NCBI GenBank assembly: GCA_030428205.1
Contig: JAUIBK010000002.1
Span: 92,981 to 156,980, forward strand
Origin: a bacterium
GTDB lineage: Bacteria; Bdellovibrionota_C; UBA2361; RFPC01
Direction of reading: 5' to 3'
Length of the DNA: 64,000 bases
Shown in pieces: positions 32,818-42,742 of the stretch. Made by a program: the position numbers and the translations under genes. The number at the start of each line of letters is the position of its first letter. The stretch's first letter is position 1. The notes below the pieces were generated by a model. It did not search any database. It was given only the letters and a program-made list of their open reading frames with translations, and had not been told where the DNA came from.

Positions 32818-33164
32818 AAAAAGGGGCGGCGAAGCTTTCGTTCGCCACCCCCGAGAGAGGTGTGCCATCCTGGGGTAGTCAAAAAGACAGACCTAGGTGA
32901 TATGTGTGCACACACCAAAAGAGGAGGTCAATCAAAGGCAGGACAGCGCGGTGGCGCGCTGTCCTACCGAGGAGGAGAGAGACCAGCTTGAAACAATTCA
33001 TTGGATAGGGCGGTCAAACCCTATGAGATGCATGATTACCATAGCCAACAGGGATTCTTGAGGAGTTGCAAATACCTGTTGGCTACAGAAAATCTAATCT
33101 TCTACTCGGAACAGCCCAAACAGTGGAGTTGGGTATGGTGAAAATCATGTAAAAGAACGGGCTG
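32818..33164. ncRNA. Candidate structured RNA (strand uncertain)
   Basis: A stretch of about 350 bases without a gene but with five consecutive hairpins: GGGGCGGCGAA/TTCGCCACCCC (32823-32852, followed by T5 on the minus strand); AGGACAGCGCG/CGCGCTGTCCT (32940-32965, perfect); ATAGGG/CCCTAT (near 33005-33023); TAGCCAACAGG/CCTGTTGGCTA (33042-33085, perfect); and CAGCCC/GGGCTG (33112-33164). This density of stable stems between 32.2 and 33.3 kb points to a structured transcript. I compared it by eye with RNase P RNA, tmRNA and 6S RNA and found no match. If transcribed on the minus strand, the hairpin at 32818-32852 is its terminator. Confidence 0.45.
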
Positions 33165-33329
33165 AATAAAAGACTAAGGGGCTCAAAGAGGCAAAGTAAA
33201 GAAAAAAATGTCGTGAGAGAGACAAGTAGCTAAAATTGAGACGTTGTTTGCACGATTTCTTCTTAAGAATGTATCGATAACATGTCGATCATAATCATAA
33301 TATAGACACGGTATATTTCTTCAGGGCCC

Positions 33330-35054
33330 ATGACAGATAAACAAGCTTTTCACATCATCTCTCCCTTTGACTCCGAGCGCTACATTGGCAGGGTCTATCA
33401 AGTTGGTCCATCGCGTGTGCAAGTACTTATGCCACCGATTAAAGATACGGGAGAAGAAAAAGAGATTGCACGTCATACGACACAATTGGCCAATGCACAT
33501 GTTGGTGCATATGTCGTAGTTGGGTGCGGAGAGTATGCGATTTTTGGACAGCTGCAAGATGTACAGGTCAGAAACCAAACGAGTGTCGATCTCCATAAAG
33601 CAGGTCGAGAGATCCAGCCTGTAGGAGTCATAGAGCTCTTTACAAGCATTCACATTGAGAAAGCTAGAGTCGTACCAGGAGTTATTCAATCACCTCAGAT
33701 TGGAGACCTTGTCTATAGCCCCTCACCGAGCTTTGTTCAGTTTGTTGTTTCAGGTGCTACTGGAGACGTTTCGCGTGAACCGGTCATGCTTGAGTTTGCG
33801 CAACTCCCTGATGAGCGGGATACACCGATTAATATCTCACCAGAAAAGTTTTTCGGAAGACACTGCGCGATTCTTGGCGCGACTGGCGGAGGAAAGAGTT
33901 GGAGCTTAGCACGACTCATGGAGGAGAGCGGGCGACATAAGAGTAAGGTTATTCTGATTGATGCCACAGGTGAATACCGAGATCTTGATAGGCACACGAC
34001 ACATTTACACTTTGGAGAAGATCCTGATAAGAACCCTTCTTCTGTAGAAGTGGTGTTGCCATATTATCATCTCACGGAGCAGGACCTTTTTGCTATTTTT
34101 CGACCACATGGAGCAAGTCAAGGTCCAAAGCTTCGAGCCGCTATGAAAAGTTTGAAACTTGCAAAGGTGTCAAGCTCTGTCGGTATTGAAGGCCTTATCA
34201 TTAAGGCGCATAAACCTAAAAAACAGTATGAACGTTCATACAAGAATCACCAAAAAGAGATTGATTCCCCTTATGCTGATTTTGATATGGGGTATTTGAC
34301 CCGGCAGATAGAAAACGAATGTGTCGATCCGCAGCGCAGTAGCACTGAGCCAGATGTGTGGGGTGGTATCAATGCGGTTGATCTTGCTAACTGCATGCCA
34401 TTAGTTGCGCGAATACACGATATACTTCAGTCCCCAAACCTTGCTCCTATCTTTAAGCCGCGTAAGAAAAAATCGCTCTTAAAGGAAATGCATAGGTTTA
34501 TTCGCGATGACGAAAAGCGGATTTTGCGGATTAACGTTCAGTATCTCTCCTTTGCTTATAATGCGCGAGAAATAATTGCCAATGCTCTTGGGCGTCACCT
34601 CTTCGAATTGGCACAAAAAGGTGCGTTTCGAAAGCATCCTCTCTTGTTGGTCCTTGACGAGGCGCATCAGTTTCTCAATCCAAAGCTTATTGATGATGAA
34701 AATGATTTTCCACTTGAAGCGTTCTCCCTCATTGCAAAGGAGGGTCGAAAATATGCACTCAACATTGTGATTGCCACTCAACGCCCTCGTGATATTCCTG
34801 AAGATGTACTCAGCCAAATGGGGACAATGATAGTTCACCGCCTCATCAATGATAACGATCGCGCGATCGTTGAGCGAGGTTGCGGAGAAGTTGACCGCAC
34901 GTCATTGCAGATTATACCGACACTTGCACCGGGTGAAGCCGTGCTTGCTGGCGTTGATTTCCCCGTACCGCTTCATATCCGTGTGATTCCGCCAGATTGT
35001 AGGCCGCACTCCGAAGGGGCGGACTATCAAAAGTATTGGAATAGCAAACGCTAG
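33330..35054 (+). CDS. HerA-type DNA-pumping ATPase
   Basis: 574 residues. The N-terminal HAS-barrel (IGRVYQVGPSRVQVLMPP) is followed by the FtsK/HerA ATPase core: Walker A GATGGGKS near residue 183, Walker B LLLVLDEAHQF near 438, then IAKEGRKYALNIVIATQRP and the arginine-rich C-terminal part. HerA forms hexamers that move DNA and partners with NurA-type nucleases or, in phage-defence systems, with SIR2 or DUF4297 proteins. None of these partners is adjacent. A recombination nuclease pair (AddB/AddA-like) begins 700 bases downstream, so a role in DNA-end handling is possible. No clear ribosome site precedes ATG 33330. Confidence 0.87.
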   Translation: MTDKQAFHIISPFDSERYIGRVYQVGPSRVQVLMPPIKDTGEEKEIARHTTQLANAHVGAYVVVGCGEYAIFGQLQDVQVRNQTSVDLHKAGREIQPVGVIELFTSIHIEKARVVPGVIQSPQIGDLVYSPSPSFVQFVVSGATGDVSREPVMLEFAQLPDERDTPINISPEKFFGRHCAILGATGGGKSWSLARLMEESGRHKSKVILIDATGEYRDLDRHTTHLHFGEDPDKNPSSVEVVLPYYHLTEQDLFAIFRPHGASQGPKLRAAMKSLKLAKVSSSVGIEGLIIKAHKPKKQYERSYKNHQKEIDSPYADFDMGYLTRQIENECVDPQRSSTEPDVWGGINAVDLANCMPLVARIHDILQSPNLAPIFKPRKKKSLLKEMHRFIRDDEKRILRINVQYLSFAYNAREIIANALGRHLFELAQKGAFRKHPLLLVLDEAHQFLNPKLIDDENDFPLEAFSLIAKEGRKYALNIVIATQRPRDIPEDVLSQMGTMIVHRLINDNDRAIVERGCGEVDRTSLQIIPTLAPGEAVLAGVDFPVPLHIRVIPPDCRPHSEGADYQKYWNSKR

Positions 35055-35198
35055 AGGGAAATACTCAAAAAGCTCAGGCTTGTCGTCAGATAAAACTGTA
35101 CTTGCGGGGTATATTCAGCTCTCGCATTTCACTGCAATCCTCGCTATGATTGGGGCGTTCTCACAAACGTTACTCAAACTTCTAAAAGGTCTGCTTCC

Positions 35199-35753
35199 AT
35201 GGCAAAAACACCATCCAATATGATCGCGCTTGGTACCCAAGCCCCAACTTTTTCACTCCCTGATACCGTCTCTGGCGAGACGATGACATTCGAGAATGTG
35301 CGTGGCTCACAGGGAACAGTTGTCATGTTTATTTGTAATCACTGCCCATTTGTAATCCATATTCAAGATGAGCTCGTTGCCTTTGCAAAAGAGTATATGG
35401 ATAAAGGTGTTGGTGTCGTTGCGATAAGTTCAAATGATGTCACGACGTATCCTGATGACTCTCCGGAGAAGATGAAAGAAAGAGCCCAAGCTGAAGGATA
35501 TCCTTTTCCGTATCTCTATGATGAATCACAAGAAGTTGCCAAGAGCTACGAGGCGGCGTGTACACCAGACTTTTATTTCTTTGATAGCAATGATGCGTTG
35601 ATCTACCGTGGGCAATTCGATGCCTCTCGGCCTGGTGGTGGTGTACCGGTCACAGGTGAAGATCTGCGAGCCGCATGTGATGCGCACCTTGCTGGAAAAC
35701 CTATGCCGGAGGACCAAAAGCCAAGCCTTGGTTGTAACATTAAGTGGCGGTAG
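35199..35753 (+). CDS. Thioredoxin-fold AhpC/TSA-type protein
   Basis: 184 residues, cytoplasmic (no signal). The opening LGTQAPTFSLPDTVSGETMT is that of the AhpC/TSA-redoxin superfamily; the redox centre is FICNHCPFV with CNHC in the place of the CxxC motif, near residue 48. DESQEVAKSYEAACTPDFYF matches the cis-Pro region. This subgroup, with CNHCP, is common and annotated as thioredoxin family protein; substrates are unknown. It stands 12 bases before the AddB-like gene, on the same strand, so both may share a transcript. Confidence 0.88.
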   Translation: MAKTPSNMIALGTQAPTFSLPDTVSGETMTFENVRGSQGTVVMFICNHCPFVIHIQDELVAFAKEYMDKGVGVVAISSNDVTTYPDDSPEKMKERAQAEGYPFPYLYDESQEVAKSYEAACTPDFYFFDSNDALIYRGQFDASRPGGGVPVTGEDLRAACDAHLAGKPMPEDQKPSLGCNIKWR

Positions 35754-35765
35754 ACGGTAACGTTT

Positions 35766-38552
35766 ATGCCCATAACTCGTGTTTTCCTTGGTTGGGACAG
35801 GCCTTTTCTCCATTCGCTCGCTTCGTACTGCTTCGAGCATTTTGTCGAGGATGGAGAGTTGCGCTTGCATGGAAAAACTTTCTGCTTTCCTGTGAGCCGC
35901 GCTGGTAGGCGATTTATTGAGATCCTTGTTGAGCGCGCAGGGCAAGAGGGATTAAGGCTTTTACCCCCAAGCACGATTACTTCTGGAATGTTGCCAGAGT
36001 TTCTTGTGCGAAATCTTCGACCACACGCACCGTTTTTTGTTCGGATGCACTCGTGGATTGATGCTCTTGAGACTCTCCCGGATACGTCTCGAAATCTCCT
36101 GGTATCAGAAGAAGCAGCTCAAGAAATTGAACTCTTGTCGTTTGCTGAACAGATGGAGTCGCTCTACAGAGAACTTGCTGGAGCGCAAATCTGTGCTGGA
36201 GACGTGAGTGTTGCAGCAGGGGAGTGCGGCTCTGAGCTTTCACAAAAAAGGTGGGAGGTTATCAGCGAGCTCTTTTCCTCGTATGAATCCTTGCTTCAAG
36301 AGCAAGGATACTTTGATCGCTATAAGCAGCGGCGTGATCTGCTCTCCAGCCTTGATGTGTGCTGGAATACAACATCAGATATTTTCCTTGCTGGAGTAGC
36401 AGATCTCAACCAATCCTCAAAAAGTATTGTTGCAAAGTTTCCGTGCGAAGTGCTCTCGTTTGTATTTGCGCCAGAAGATGAGGCTACGCATTTCGATGAA
36501 ACCGGGAGTCTGCTGGCGGAGTATTGGGCGGAGCGAGCACTTCCGCTGACTCAAGATCAGTGTCACCGTGCCGAAGATGCTTCACACCAAGCCGAGAGCG
36601 TATACCAGTACGTAGCCTCGGTCGGAGAGCGAACGGTTGAAGAGATTACTTTTGGTTTAACCGATGAGGCGCTCGCTCCTTATGTAGAGGAGCGTTTTAC
36701 TGTTGATGGAGTGGTGTGTCGCCATTCAAGTGGTAAGGCGCTGCAAGAGAGTCGGCCCGTCAAGCTTGTACAAGCCGCCCTTCGATACCTTGACTCTCGA
36801 CAGTATCAAGATTTTACGCAGTTTGTCCGGCACGTTGATGTGCAGCGTGCACTTACTCAGTGTGAAACACATGAGGGTATACCCAAAGATATTCTTTCGT
36901 TTCTTGATTCATACCACAATGTGCATCTTCCGTCCGTGCTCCAGCAGCCGTTTGTAGGAAATGATCAGGAGAAAAAATCGTTTGGCGCTCTTTATGATGC
37001 TGTACACCATCTACTTGGTGAGCTCACTGGAGCAAAGCGTTCGCTTCTTCGCTGGCAAGAACCTCTCCTGACCTTTTTACGTAATATCTATAGCAACTGT
37101 GTTTTTCATGATCACTCGCTCCATGACCGCATGGTGGTAGAGGCGTGTCAGAAAGTGAAAAACCAGTTTTTAACTTTTGAGTCACAAGCGCTCCACCGTT
37201 TTGAGAACCTTTCAGCCTCACAGGCACTGAAACTTCTTCTAAGAGGTATCCGTCGTGAAATTGTTTCCCCCGAGCCAAAAGAAGAAGCGATAGAGATGCT
37301 CGGCTGGCTTGAACTGCCACTTGATGATGCACCGATTGTGGCTGTTATCGGTTGTGCTGAAGGGCATTTGCCCGAAAGCGTGAACTCAGACCCCTTTTTA
37401 CCAAATACACTTCGAGCCAAACTCGGTCTTCTTGATAATCGAATGCGTGCTGCCAGAGACACGTACGCCCTTACCACGCTGCTTCATAGCCGGGAATCTG
37501 TGCATCTGTTTTATGCCGCGACACATCCGCGTGGAGAGTTTCTTCCCCCGAGTCGACTCTTTTTTCAAGTCGATCAGAGTCTCCTAGCGGATCGAGCACT
37601 TCAGCTCTATCTCGAACAGCAGGTCCCCAAAACACTCTCTTCTCTTGAGCGAAAATCTGCCGGAGAGCTATCACACTTATCAATTCCTCGTCCGCAGAAG
37701 AGTGAGCAGCCTCTTGAGAGAATGAGTGTGACAAGTTTTCGTTCGTACCTCCGTTGTCCTTACCGTTTTTACTTGCAGCATGTACGAAAACTCCAAAAGC
37801 TTGATGATACTGCTCTCGAGCTTGATGCTCCAGCCTTTGGAAACCTCGTCCACGATGTCTTAAAGGGGTTCTTTACTTCTCAGGCACGAGCGAGCACAGA
37901 AGAAGAAGTTATCCGAGAAGCTCTCCTTGCGGAGCTTACTCGATTGTCGAACAAGCTCTTTGGCTCGTTTCCACTTCCCGCCGTGTTAGTCCAGATAGAA
38001 CAGGTCAAGCACCGTTTGCGACAGTTTGCTTCGTGGCAGGCCGAGTGGCGTGCCACAGGCTGGCTCATGGAACATGCTGAGTATGATATTGGTGATGAAG
38101 AGTGTTATCTCGAACATGAAGCAGGTCGCACGATGCTCTCTGGGCGCATTGATCGCATTGATCGCAATGAGAAAACGGGAGATATCGCTGTCTTTGACTA
38201 TAAAACGGGCGAAAAGGGTCAAGATCTCTTTCAAGCGTGCTCGAAAGATGGGCTTGAGTGGTATGACTTACAACTTCCTCTCTATGAGCACGCCTTGCGA
38301 CAGAAAGGATACAGTGAAGAAATACAGTTAGGACATATTACGCTAGCACGTTCAGAGAAAAATATTGGGCACCACTTTGCTGATTGGAGTCTTGAGCACC
38401 GCGAAGCAGCCATTCAAACAGCTAGAGATGTAGCTGCGGCAGTGTATCGCCAGGAGTTTTGGCCACCAACAGATGATATTTTCGCGTTTGATGATTTTGC
38501 TGCGATCTGTGGGATGGAGCAGTATCAACACGATGATTGGCAGGAGGCCTAG
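35766..38552 (+). CDS. AddB-like PD-(D/E)XK nuclease subunit
   Basis: 928 residues. The C-terminal third holds a RecB-type nuclease: VTSFRSYLRCPYRFYLQ (near residue 655, the conserved Cys of this domain), then GRIDRIDR and AVFDYKTGE (about 790-815) with the Asp and Lys of the PD-(D/E)XK site. The N-terminal part is a degenerate helicase fold as in AddB subunits. No P-loop is visible. AddB partners AddA in resecting double-strand breaks before RecA loading. The next gene starts with GTG one base after its stop and encodes the UvrD-type partner. Gene order B then A fits addBA operons. The level of divergence is high, so I give no symbol. Confidence 0.83.
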   Translation: MPITRVFLGWDRPFLHSLASYCFEHFVEDGELRLHGKTFCFPVSRAGRRFIEILVERAGQEGLRLLPPSTITSGMLPEFLVRNLRPHAPFFVRMHSWIDALETLPDTSRNLLVSEEAAQEIELLSFAEQMESLYRELAGAQICAGDVSVAAGECGSELSQKRWEVISELFSSYESLLQEQGYFDRYKQRRDLLSSLDVCWNTTSDIFLAGVADLNQSSKSIVAKFPCEVLSFVFAPEDEATHFDETGSLLAEYWAERALPLTQDQCHRAEDASHQAESVYQYVASVGERTVEEITFGLTDEALAPYVEERFTVDGVVCRHSSGKALQESRPVKLVQAALRYLDSRQYQDFTQFVRHVDVQRALTQCETHEGIPKDILSFLDSYHNVHLPSVLQQPFVGNDQEKKSFGALYDAVHHLLGELTGAKRSLLRWQEPLLTFLRNIYSNCVFHDHSLHDRMVVEACQKVKNQFLTFESQALHRFENLSASQALKLLLRGIRREIVSPEPKEEAIEMLGWLELPLDDAPIVAVIGCAEGHLPESVNSDPFLPNTLRAKLGLLDNRMRAARDTYALTTLLHSRESVHLFYAATHPRGEFLPPSRLFFQVDQSLLADRALQLYLEQQVPKTLSSLERKSAGELSHLSIPRPQKSEQPLERMSVTSFRSYLRCPYRFYLQHVRKLQKLDDTALELDAPAFGNLVHDVLKGFFTSQARASTEEEVIREALLAELTRLSNKLFGSFPLPAVLVQIEQVKHRLRQFASWQAEWRATGWLMEHAEYDIGDEECYLEHEAGRTMLSGRIDRIDRNEKTGDIAVFDYKTGEKGQDLFQACSKDGLEWYDLQLPLYEHALRQKGYSEEIQLGHITLARSEKNIGHHFADWSLEHREAAIQTARDVAAAVYRQEFWPPTDDIFAFDDFAAICGMEQYQHDDWQEA

Positions 38553-38553
38553 C

Positions 38554-41500
38554 GTGAGCACTTCTTTTCCTCCTCAATTAATACGTGCAAGTGCTGGTAC
38601 GGGCAAAACGTATCAGTTGACGAACCGTTACTTACGTTTACTTTTTGCTGGAGAATCCCCAGATAGAATTCTGGCAACAACTTTTACACGCAAGGCTGCT
38701 CAAGAGATCTATGTGCGAGTTATTCAACGTCTTGCTCGGGCAGCACAAAGCGACGAGCAAGCAGCGGAGTTATGCTCAGACCTTGAGGTATCAACGTGCA
38801 CCACTTCAATGGCGCAAGATGTGCTCCGACGCGTTGTACAAGAACAACACCGCTTACGCATCCTCACCCTCGATAGTTTCTGTATTCAACTTGCTCGCTC
38901 ATTCCCTACAGAGCTCCAGATGGAGCCGGGATGGTCGCTTCTTCACGAAGACAGAGCCAAGGCGCTTCGAGTTGAAGCTATTCGCCGAATATGTTCTGAG
39001 GGAGACGCTGATGAGTTAAGCGCTTTAGTTCAACTTCTTTCAAAAGGAGATTTTGGTCGTTCAATTCACGACAAGCTGGAGCGTGATATTGTAACGCTCT
39101 ATGAACTCTTTCGTGAATCTTCTGATGCAGCATGGAGCTGGATGAGGGTGCCTGAGGCGCTTTCGGCGAAGAAGCTCTCTCAAGTGATTGATCAGTTGCG
39201 TGTTGTTGAGCTCCCTCTTACAAAAGCAGGCGAACCAAATAAAAATTATGTGAAAGCGCATGCCAATACTCTTGCCGCGATTGATGAGCAAGAGTGGGAA
39301 GATGTTATCAAACAAGGCATTGGAAAGGCTGTTGTCCGTGGTGAGAGTACATTTTCGCGAGGAGAGATTCCTCAAGAGCTTGTAGATGCCTATCGAGCCC
39401 TCTTGCCGCATGTTCGTCATATCCTCTTATCAAAATTACGAGAACAAACACTTGCCTCTCTCGATCTATTGCACCGTTTTGAAGATCAGTATGAAGGAGA
39501 AAAAAAGAATGTGAGTTCATATTCGTTCTCTGATGTGAAGCACATTCTCGCCAAATCAGCGTTCCTTGGTGAGATCGATGAAATCTTTTTTCGACTCGAT
39601 TCAAAGTTACCTCATATTCTCTTTGATGAGTTTCAAGATACCTCACGCAGTGAGTGGCAGGTGCTGGAGCCTCTTGTCGCTGAGACGCTCTCTCATGCAA
39701 CAGAGGAAAAGAGCTTTTTTTGTGTGGGCGACGTCAAACAAGCTATTTACGGATGGCGTGGTGGTGTTTCAGAGATCTTTGATACGCTCAAGGAGAAATG
39801 GCCGCACCTTGCTGAAGATCCAATGACGAAGAGTTATCGCTCTTCACCTATTGTCCTTGATGTGGTGAACAGAGTATTTTCTTTTGTCTCTTCAGGCGAA
39901 GGGCTCTGTGAGCATCAACACGTTGCCCAGAAATGGAGAGCGATGTTTCAAGAGCACTCTTCGGCGCGCACGGAGCTACCAGGCTACGTTGAGCTACGCA
40001 GAGTAGATCTTGGGCAAGACCCTCTCGATGATGTGTTTGAGGCGGCTATTGAACAGATCCAAGAGTTGCACGAAGCAAACCCGGCCATAAGCATCGGAGT
40101 GCTCGTGCGGAGAAATCGTCACGTTGCACAGTTAATTTTTGAACTCCGTAGTCGTGGAATACCTGCAAGTGAAGAGGGGGGCAACCCGCTAACAGACTCT
40201 CAAGGTGTTTCACTTATTCTTTCACTCCTGCGATGGATTGATCACCCGGGAGACACACTTTCGCTCTTTCATGTTGCACACTCTCCGCTTGGAAAGTCTC
40301 TCGGCCTAACTCATCCCATCTCACAAGAGCGATGCTTGGAACGAAATAATTCCTTGCGCCAAGAACTTGCCAACCTTGGCTACGATGGCCTTGTGTTGCA
40401 GTGGGCGCACATATTGGCACCGCAAGGCTCGAGGAGAGAAGCACGGAGATTATATCAACTCGTAGAGCTCGCACATGCCTTCGAGCTACCTGCAAGTGAT
40501 CGTACACGAGCATTCATTGACTTTATCCATCACACAAAAGTTGATGATCCAGAGCATGTCTCTGTACGGGTGATGACAGTTCACCAATCAAAGGGGTTAG
40601 AATTTGATGCTGTTGTGCTCCCAGAGCTTGATAAATCAATGCTCAAAACACCCCAGTCACAAGTCTTGTCATTTCGGAAAGATCCCCTTGAACCTCCCGC
40701 TCGAATCTGTCGCTCTGCAAATCAAACTATTCGCTCGCTCGATCCGCTCCTCGAGGAGATGTATGAGAACTCACAACAGCAGCTCCTCCATGAGGAATTA
40801 TGTGTCTTCTATGTTGCGTTGACGAGAGCAAAACACGCTCTCTATCTCTTTGTGCAGCCTAAGAGCAGGGCCTCTCTCTCGTACGCATCGCTTCTTACAT
40901 CAGCGCTCGCTGAGAAAGGAGCTGAAGGTGTTCTTTTTTGTGCTGGTGATAAAGAATGGTACAGCTCGCTGGATATACAAGAAGAAACTTTCGTCGTCTC
41001 CGATCCTCAAACAGTAACGCTTCGACCAGTTCTTGAGCGCTCTCGAGCGCTTTCCCGAAAAAAGCCTTCCGCTCTTGAGGGTGGGCAAACGCATGAGCTT
41101 ACACGTGAGCTCCAACCTATGAGCCACCGCGCAGCTCTTACCGGAACAGTTATTCACAAACTCTTTGAGATGGTTTCTTGGCTTGAAGACGGAGTTCCGT
41201 CGGATGAGGAGCTCTTTCTCGCTGTTGCTTCCTTATCTCACGATGATCACTTGCTCACAGAGCAAATAACACGCTTTCGAACGTACATCGAGCAAGAGCA
41301 AATCGCAGCACTCTTTTCACGAAAGGGATATGGAGACAATAGTAGACTCTTTCCTGAGTATTCTTTTGTGTATCGACAAGAGAGCCACCTTGTTACTGGA
41401 ACCATTGATAGACTTGTTCTCTTCGATGATGAGAGTGGCCGTCAGCGTGCTGAGATTATCGATTTTAAAAGTGACTTGCTCCGAGGAGAAGAGCAGTATG

Positions 41501-41637
41501 AGGAGAAGTTATCTTTCTATCAGCCACAACTTGAAGCCTACCAAGAAGCGATTATGCATCTCTATGGACTAGCCCCTTCTGCGGTATCACTGAAACTTGC
41601 TTTTGTTCAACACGGTAAGGTACATAGCGTTTCATAA
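38554..41637 (+). CDS. AddA-like UvrD/Rep helicase-nuclease
   Basis: Starts at GTG 38554 after CAGGAGG, 1027 residues. SF1A helicase motifs: Walker A ASAGTGKTYQL near residue 11-20, TFTRKAAQEI (motif Ia), ILFDEFQDTS (motif II) near 353, FFCVGDVKQAIYGWRGG (motif III) near 388, VMTVHQSKGLEFDAVVLPEL (motif V region) and YVALTRAKHALYL (motif VI). The C-terminal nuclease has GTIDRLV and EIIDFKSD. With the preceding gene it should form a heterodimeric break-resecting machine. Its stop overlaps the next ATG by one base (41637). Confidence 0.9.
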   Translation: MSTSFPPQLIRASAGTGKTYQLTNRYLRLLFAGESPDRILATTFTRKAAQEIYVRVIQRLARAAQSDEQAAELCSDLEVSTCTTSMAQDVLRRVVQEQHRLRILTLDSFCIQLARSFPTELQMEPGWSLLHEDRAKALRVEAIRRICSEGDADELSALVQLLSKGDFGRSIHDKLERDIVTLYELFRESSDAAWSWMRVPEALSAKKLSQVIDQLRVVELPLTKAGEPNKNYVKAHANTLAAIDEQEWEDVIKQGIGKAVVRGESTFSRGEIPQELVDAYRALLPHVRHILLSKLREQTLASLDLLHRFEDQYEGEKKNVSSYSFSDVKHILAKSAFLGEIDEIFFRLDSKLPHILFDEFQDTSRSEWQVLEPLVAETLSHATEEKSFFCVGDVKQAIYGWRGGVSEIFDTLKEKWPHLAEDPMTKSYRSSPIVLDVVNRVFSFVSSGEGLCEHQHVAQKWRAMFQEHSSARTELPGYVELRRVDLGQDPLDDVFEAAIEQIQELHEANPAISIGVLVRRNRHVAQLIFELRSRGIPASEEGGNPLTDSQGVSLILSLLRWIDHPGDTLSLFHVAHSPLGKSLGLTHPISQERCLERNNSLRQELANLGYDGLVLQWAHILAPQGSRREARRLYQLVELAHAFELPASDRTRAFIDFIHHTKVDDPEHVSVRVMTVHQSKGLEFDAVVLPELDKSMLKTPQSQVLSFRKDPLEPPARICRSANQTIRSLDPLLEEMYENSQQQLLHEELCVFYVALTRAKHALYLFVQPKSRASLSYASLLTSALAEKGAEGVLFCAGDKEWYSSLDIQEETFVVSDPQTVTLRPVLERSRALSRKKPSALEGGQTHELTRELQPMSHRAALTGTVIHKLFEMVSWLEDGVPSDEELFLAVASLSHDDHLLTEQITRFRTYIEQEQIAALFSRKGYGDNSRLFPEYSFVYRQESHLVTGTIDRLVLFDDESGRQRAEIIDFKSDLLRGEEQYEEKLSFYQPQLEAYQEAIMHLYGLAPSAVSLKLAFVQHGKVHSVS

Positions 41638-41858
41638 TGAATGACGAAGCCCCAATTATTATTCCCTATCAGGAGCTTTCAGCTGAAGTACTTCGCGGTG
41701 TGATTGAAGCATTTGTGCTCGAAGAGGGAACAGATTATGGGCACTCTGATTATTCTCTTGAAGATAAGGTAAAGCAAGTTCGCCAACAGCTTGAGCAGGG
41801 GAGAGTGTGGATTGCGTACGATCCAGTAGAAGAGACATGTACGATTCTTTCCTCGTAA
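41637..41858 (+). CDS. UPF0270 (YheU-like) small protein
   Basis: 73 residues matching the UPF0270 pattern: IIIPYQELSAEVLRGVIEAF, then EEGTDYGHSDYSLEDKV and QVRQQLEQG. YheU-type proteins are small, conserved and of unknown function. The ATG overlaps the stop of the AddA-like gene by one base (TAATG), so translation is coupled and the protein may belong to the same repair operon, an uncommon context for this family. Confidence 0.85.
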   Translation: MNDEAPIIIPYQELSAEVLRGVIEAFVLEEGTDYGHSDYSLEDKVKQVRQQLEQGRVWIAYDPVEETCTILSS

Positions 41859-41921
41859 CAGAGAGACGTGCCTCTTAGTGTGGCTCATTGCCTAACCGGC
41901 AAAAATGAAGTTGTCTCCACA

Positions 41922-42512
41922 CTAGTCATTTGAACTTGAAGATTGCGAATTTGAGCGGCTGACAATTGTGCGCTGGTGGTTAATCACCTTCAGTAACTCT
42001 GAGGGGAGGTTTATGTTTCTTAGTTCAACCTCAAATTGATCAGTAGAGGCGGTCCCAATTTGAATAGTGCCGAAGTGAAAGAGCCTTCCTAACAGTGATT
42101 GCTCAACGCGAATTTCTCGGATATCAGTAAATCGAATATTGGAGACTCTGTAGTTTGTAGAGAGTCTTCCGTAGTGCGCAGCGATTCTCCGTTTTGAGAA
42201 TGAATAGATGTTATTGTAGTAGCGACGGGCTAACTCAAGGAGAAGCATAGCACGTAAGAATCGAGAGAGATGCAAGAGTGTAACGTCAGCATGTTCCAAT
42301 CCTAGTTCTGAGAGGTAAGCTGTGAGTGGCCTGAGGAGAACGTAGAGGAAAGAAAAGAGGATAAAAAACGGAAGAAGTTGTAGCGACAACGCACGTAGAG
42401 AGGGGCGTATACGAAAAGGAATCTTACGTAACGGAACTGCGGGGGTCGGATCGTGAGCAACACCTGGAGCTGACAGTTCCGTTTGCCCAATGTTCGCAAC
42501 ACCTGACTTCAT
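41922..42512 (-). CDS. bPH (DUF304) domain membrane protein
   Basis: Start taken at ATG 42512 with GGAGAG just upstream; an in-frame GTG at 42536 is possible. 196 residues with two membrane segments (about residues 50-68 and 80-105) followed by a bacterial PH domain: RIAAHYGRLSTNYRVSNIRF, DIREIRVEQSLLGRLF and FGTIQIGTAS, the YdbS/YdbT-type signature. Function of these domains is generally unknown, though some act in membrane stress or peptide defence. Single gene, convergent with the repair operon. Confidence 0.8.
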   Translation of the reverse strand: MKSGVANIGQTELSAPGVAHDPTPAVPLRKIPFRIRPSLRALSLQLLPFFILFSFLYVLLRPLTAYLSELGLEHADVTLLHLSRFLRAMLLLELARRYYNNIYSFSKRRIAAHYGRLSTNYRVSNIRFTDIREIRVEQSLLGRLFHFGTIQIGTASTDQFEVELRNINLPSELLKVINHQRTIVSRSNSQSSSSND

Positions 42513-42742
42513 AAACTCTCCAAATTTCGACCCCACGTATACCCCACCATTATGATGGAAAAACGATTTTTAAGATGCCTTTCAACTGAGAAAATATGTC
42601 TAATGAAATGGGCATTCTAGAGGAATTCACCTTCCCGACGCTCTTTTAACACTTACGTAACGCATTAGAGAAGATTGTTGATAGAGAGCGTGCGCTACCG
42701 TAATGTAGTGCGAGAATGCACATGGCTACATAGGAGTGAGTT

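Noticed and set aside
32442..32918. 158-codon minus-strand frame in the hairpin-rich region
   Set aside because: It crosses two terminator-like hairpins and encodes a Gly/Pro-rich stretch from stem sequence; no ribosome site. The region looks like RNA structure, not protein.
32818..33164. RNase P RNA, tmRNA or 6S RNA
   Set aside because: The RNase P core GAGGAAAGTCC, the tRNA-like ends of tmRNA and a 6S-type central bubble were looked for on both strands and not found.
33330..35054. HerA-based phage-defence system
   Set aside because: No SIR2, DUF4297 or NurA-like partner is adjacent; the neighbours are housekeeping or repair genes.
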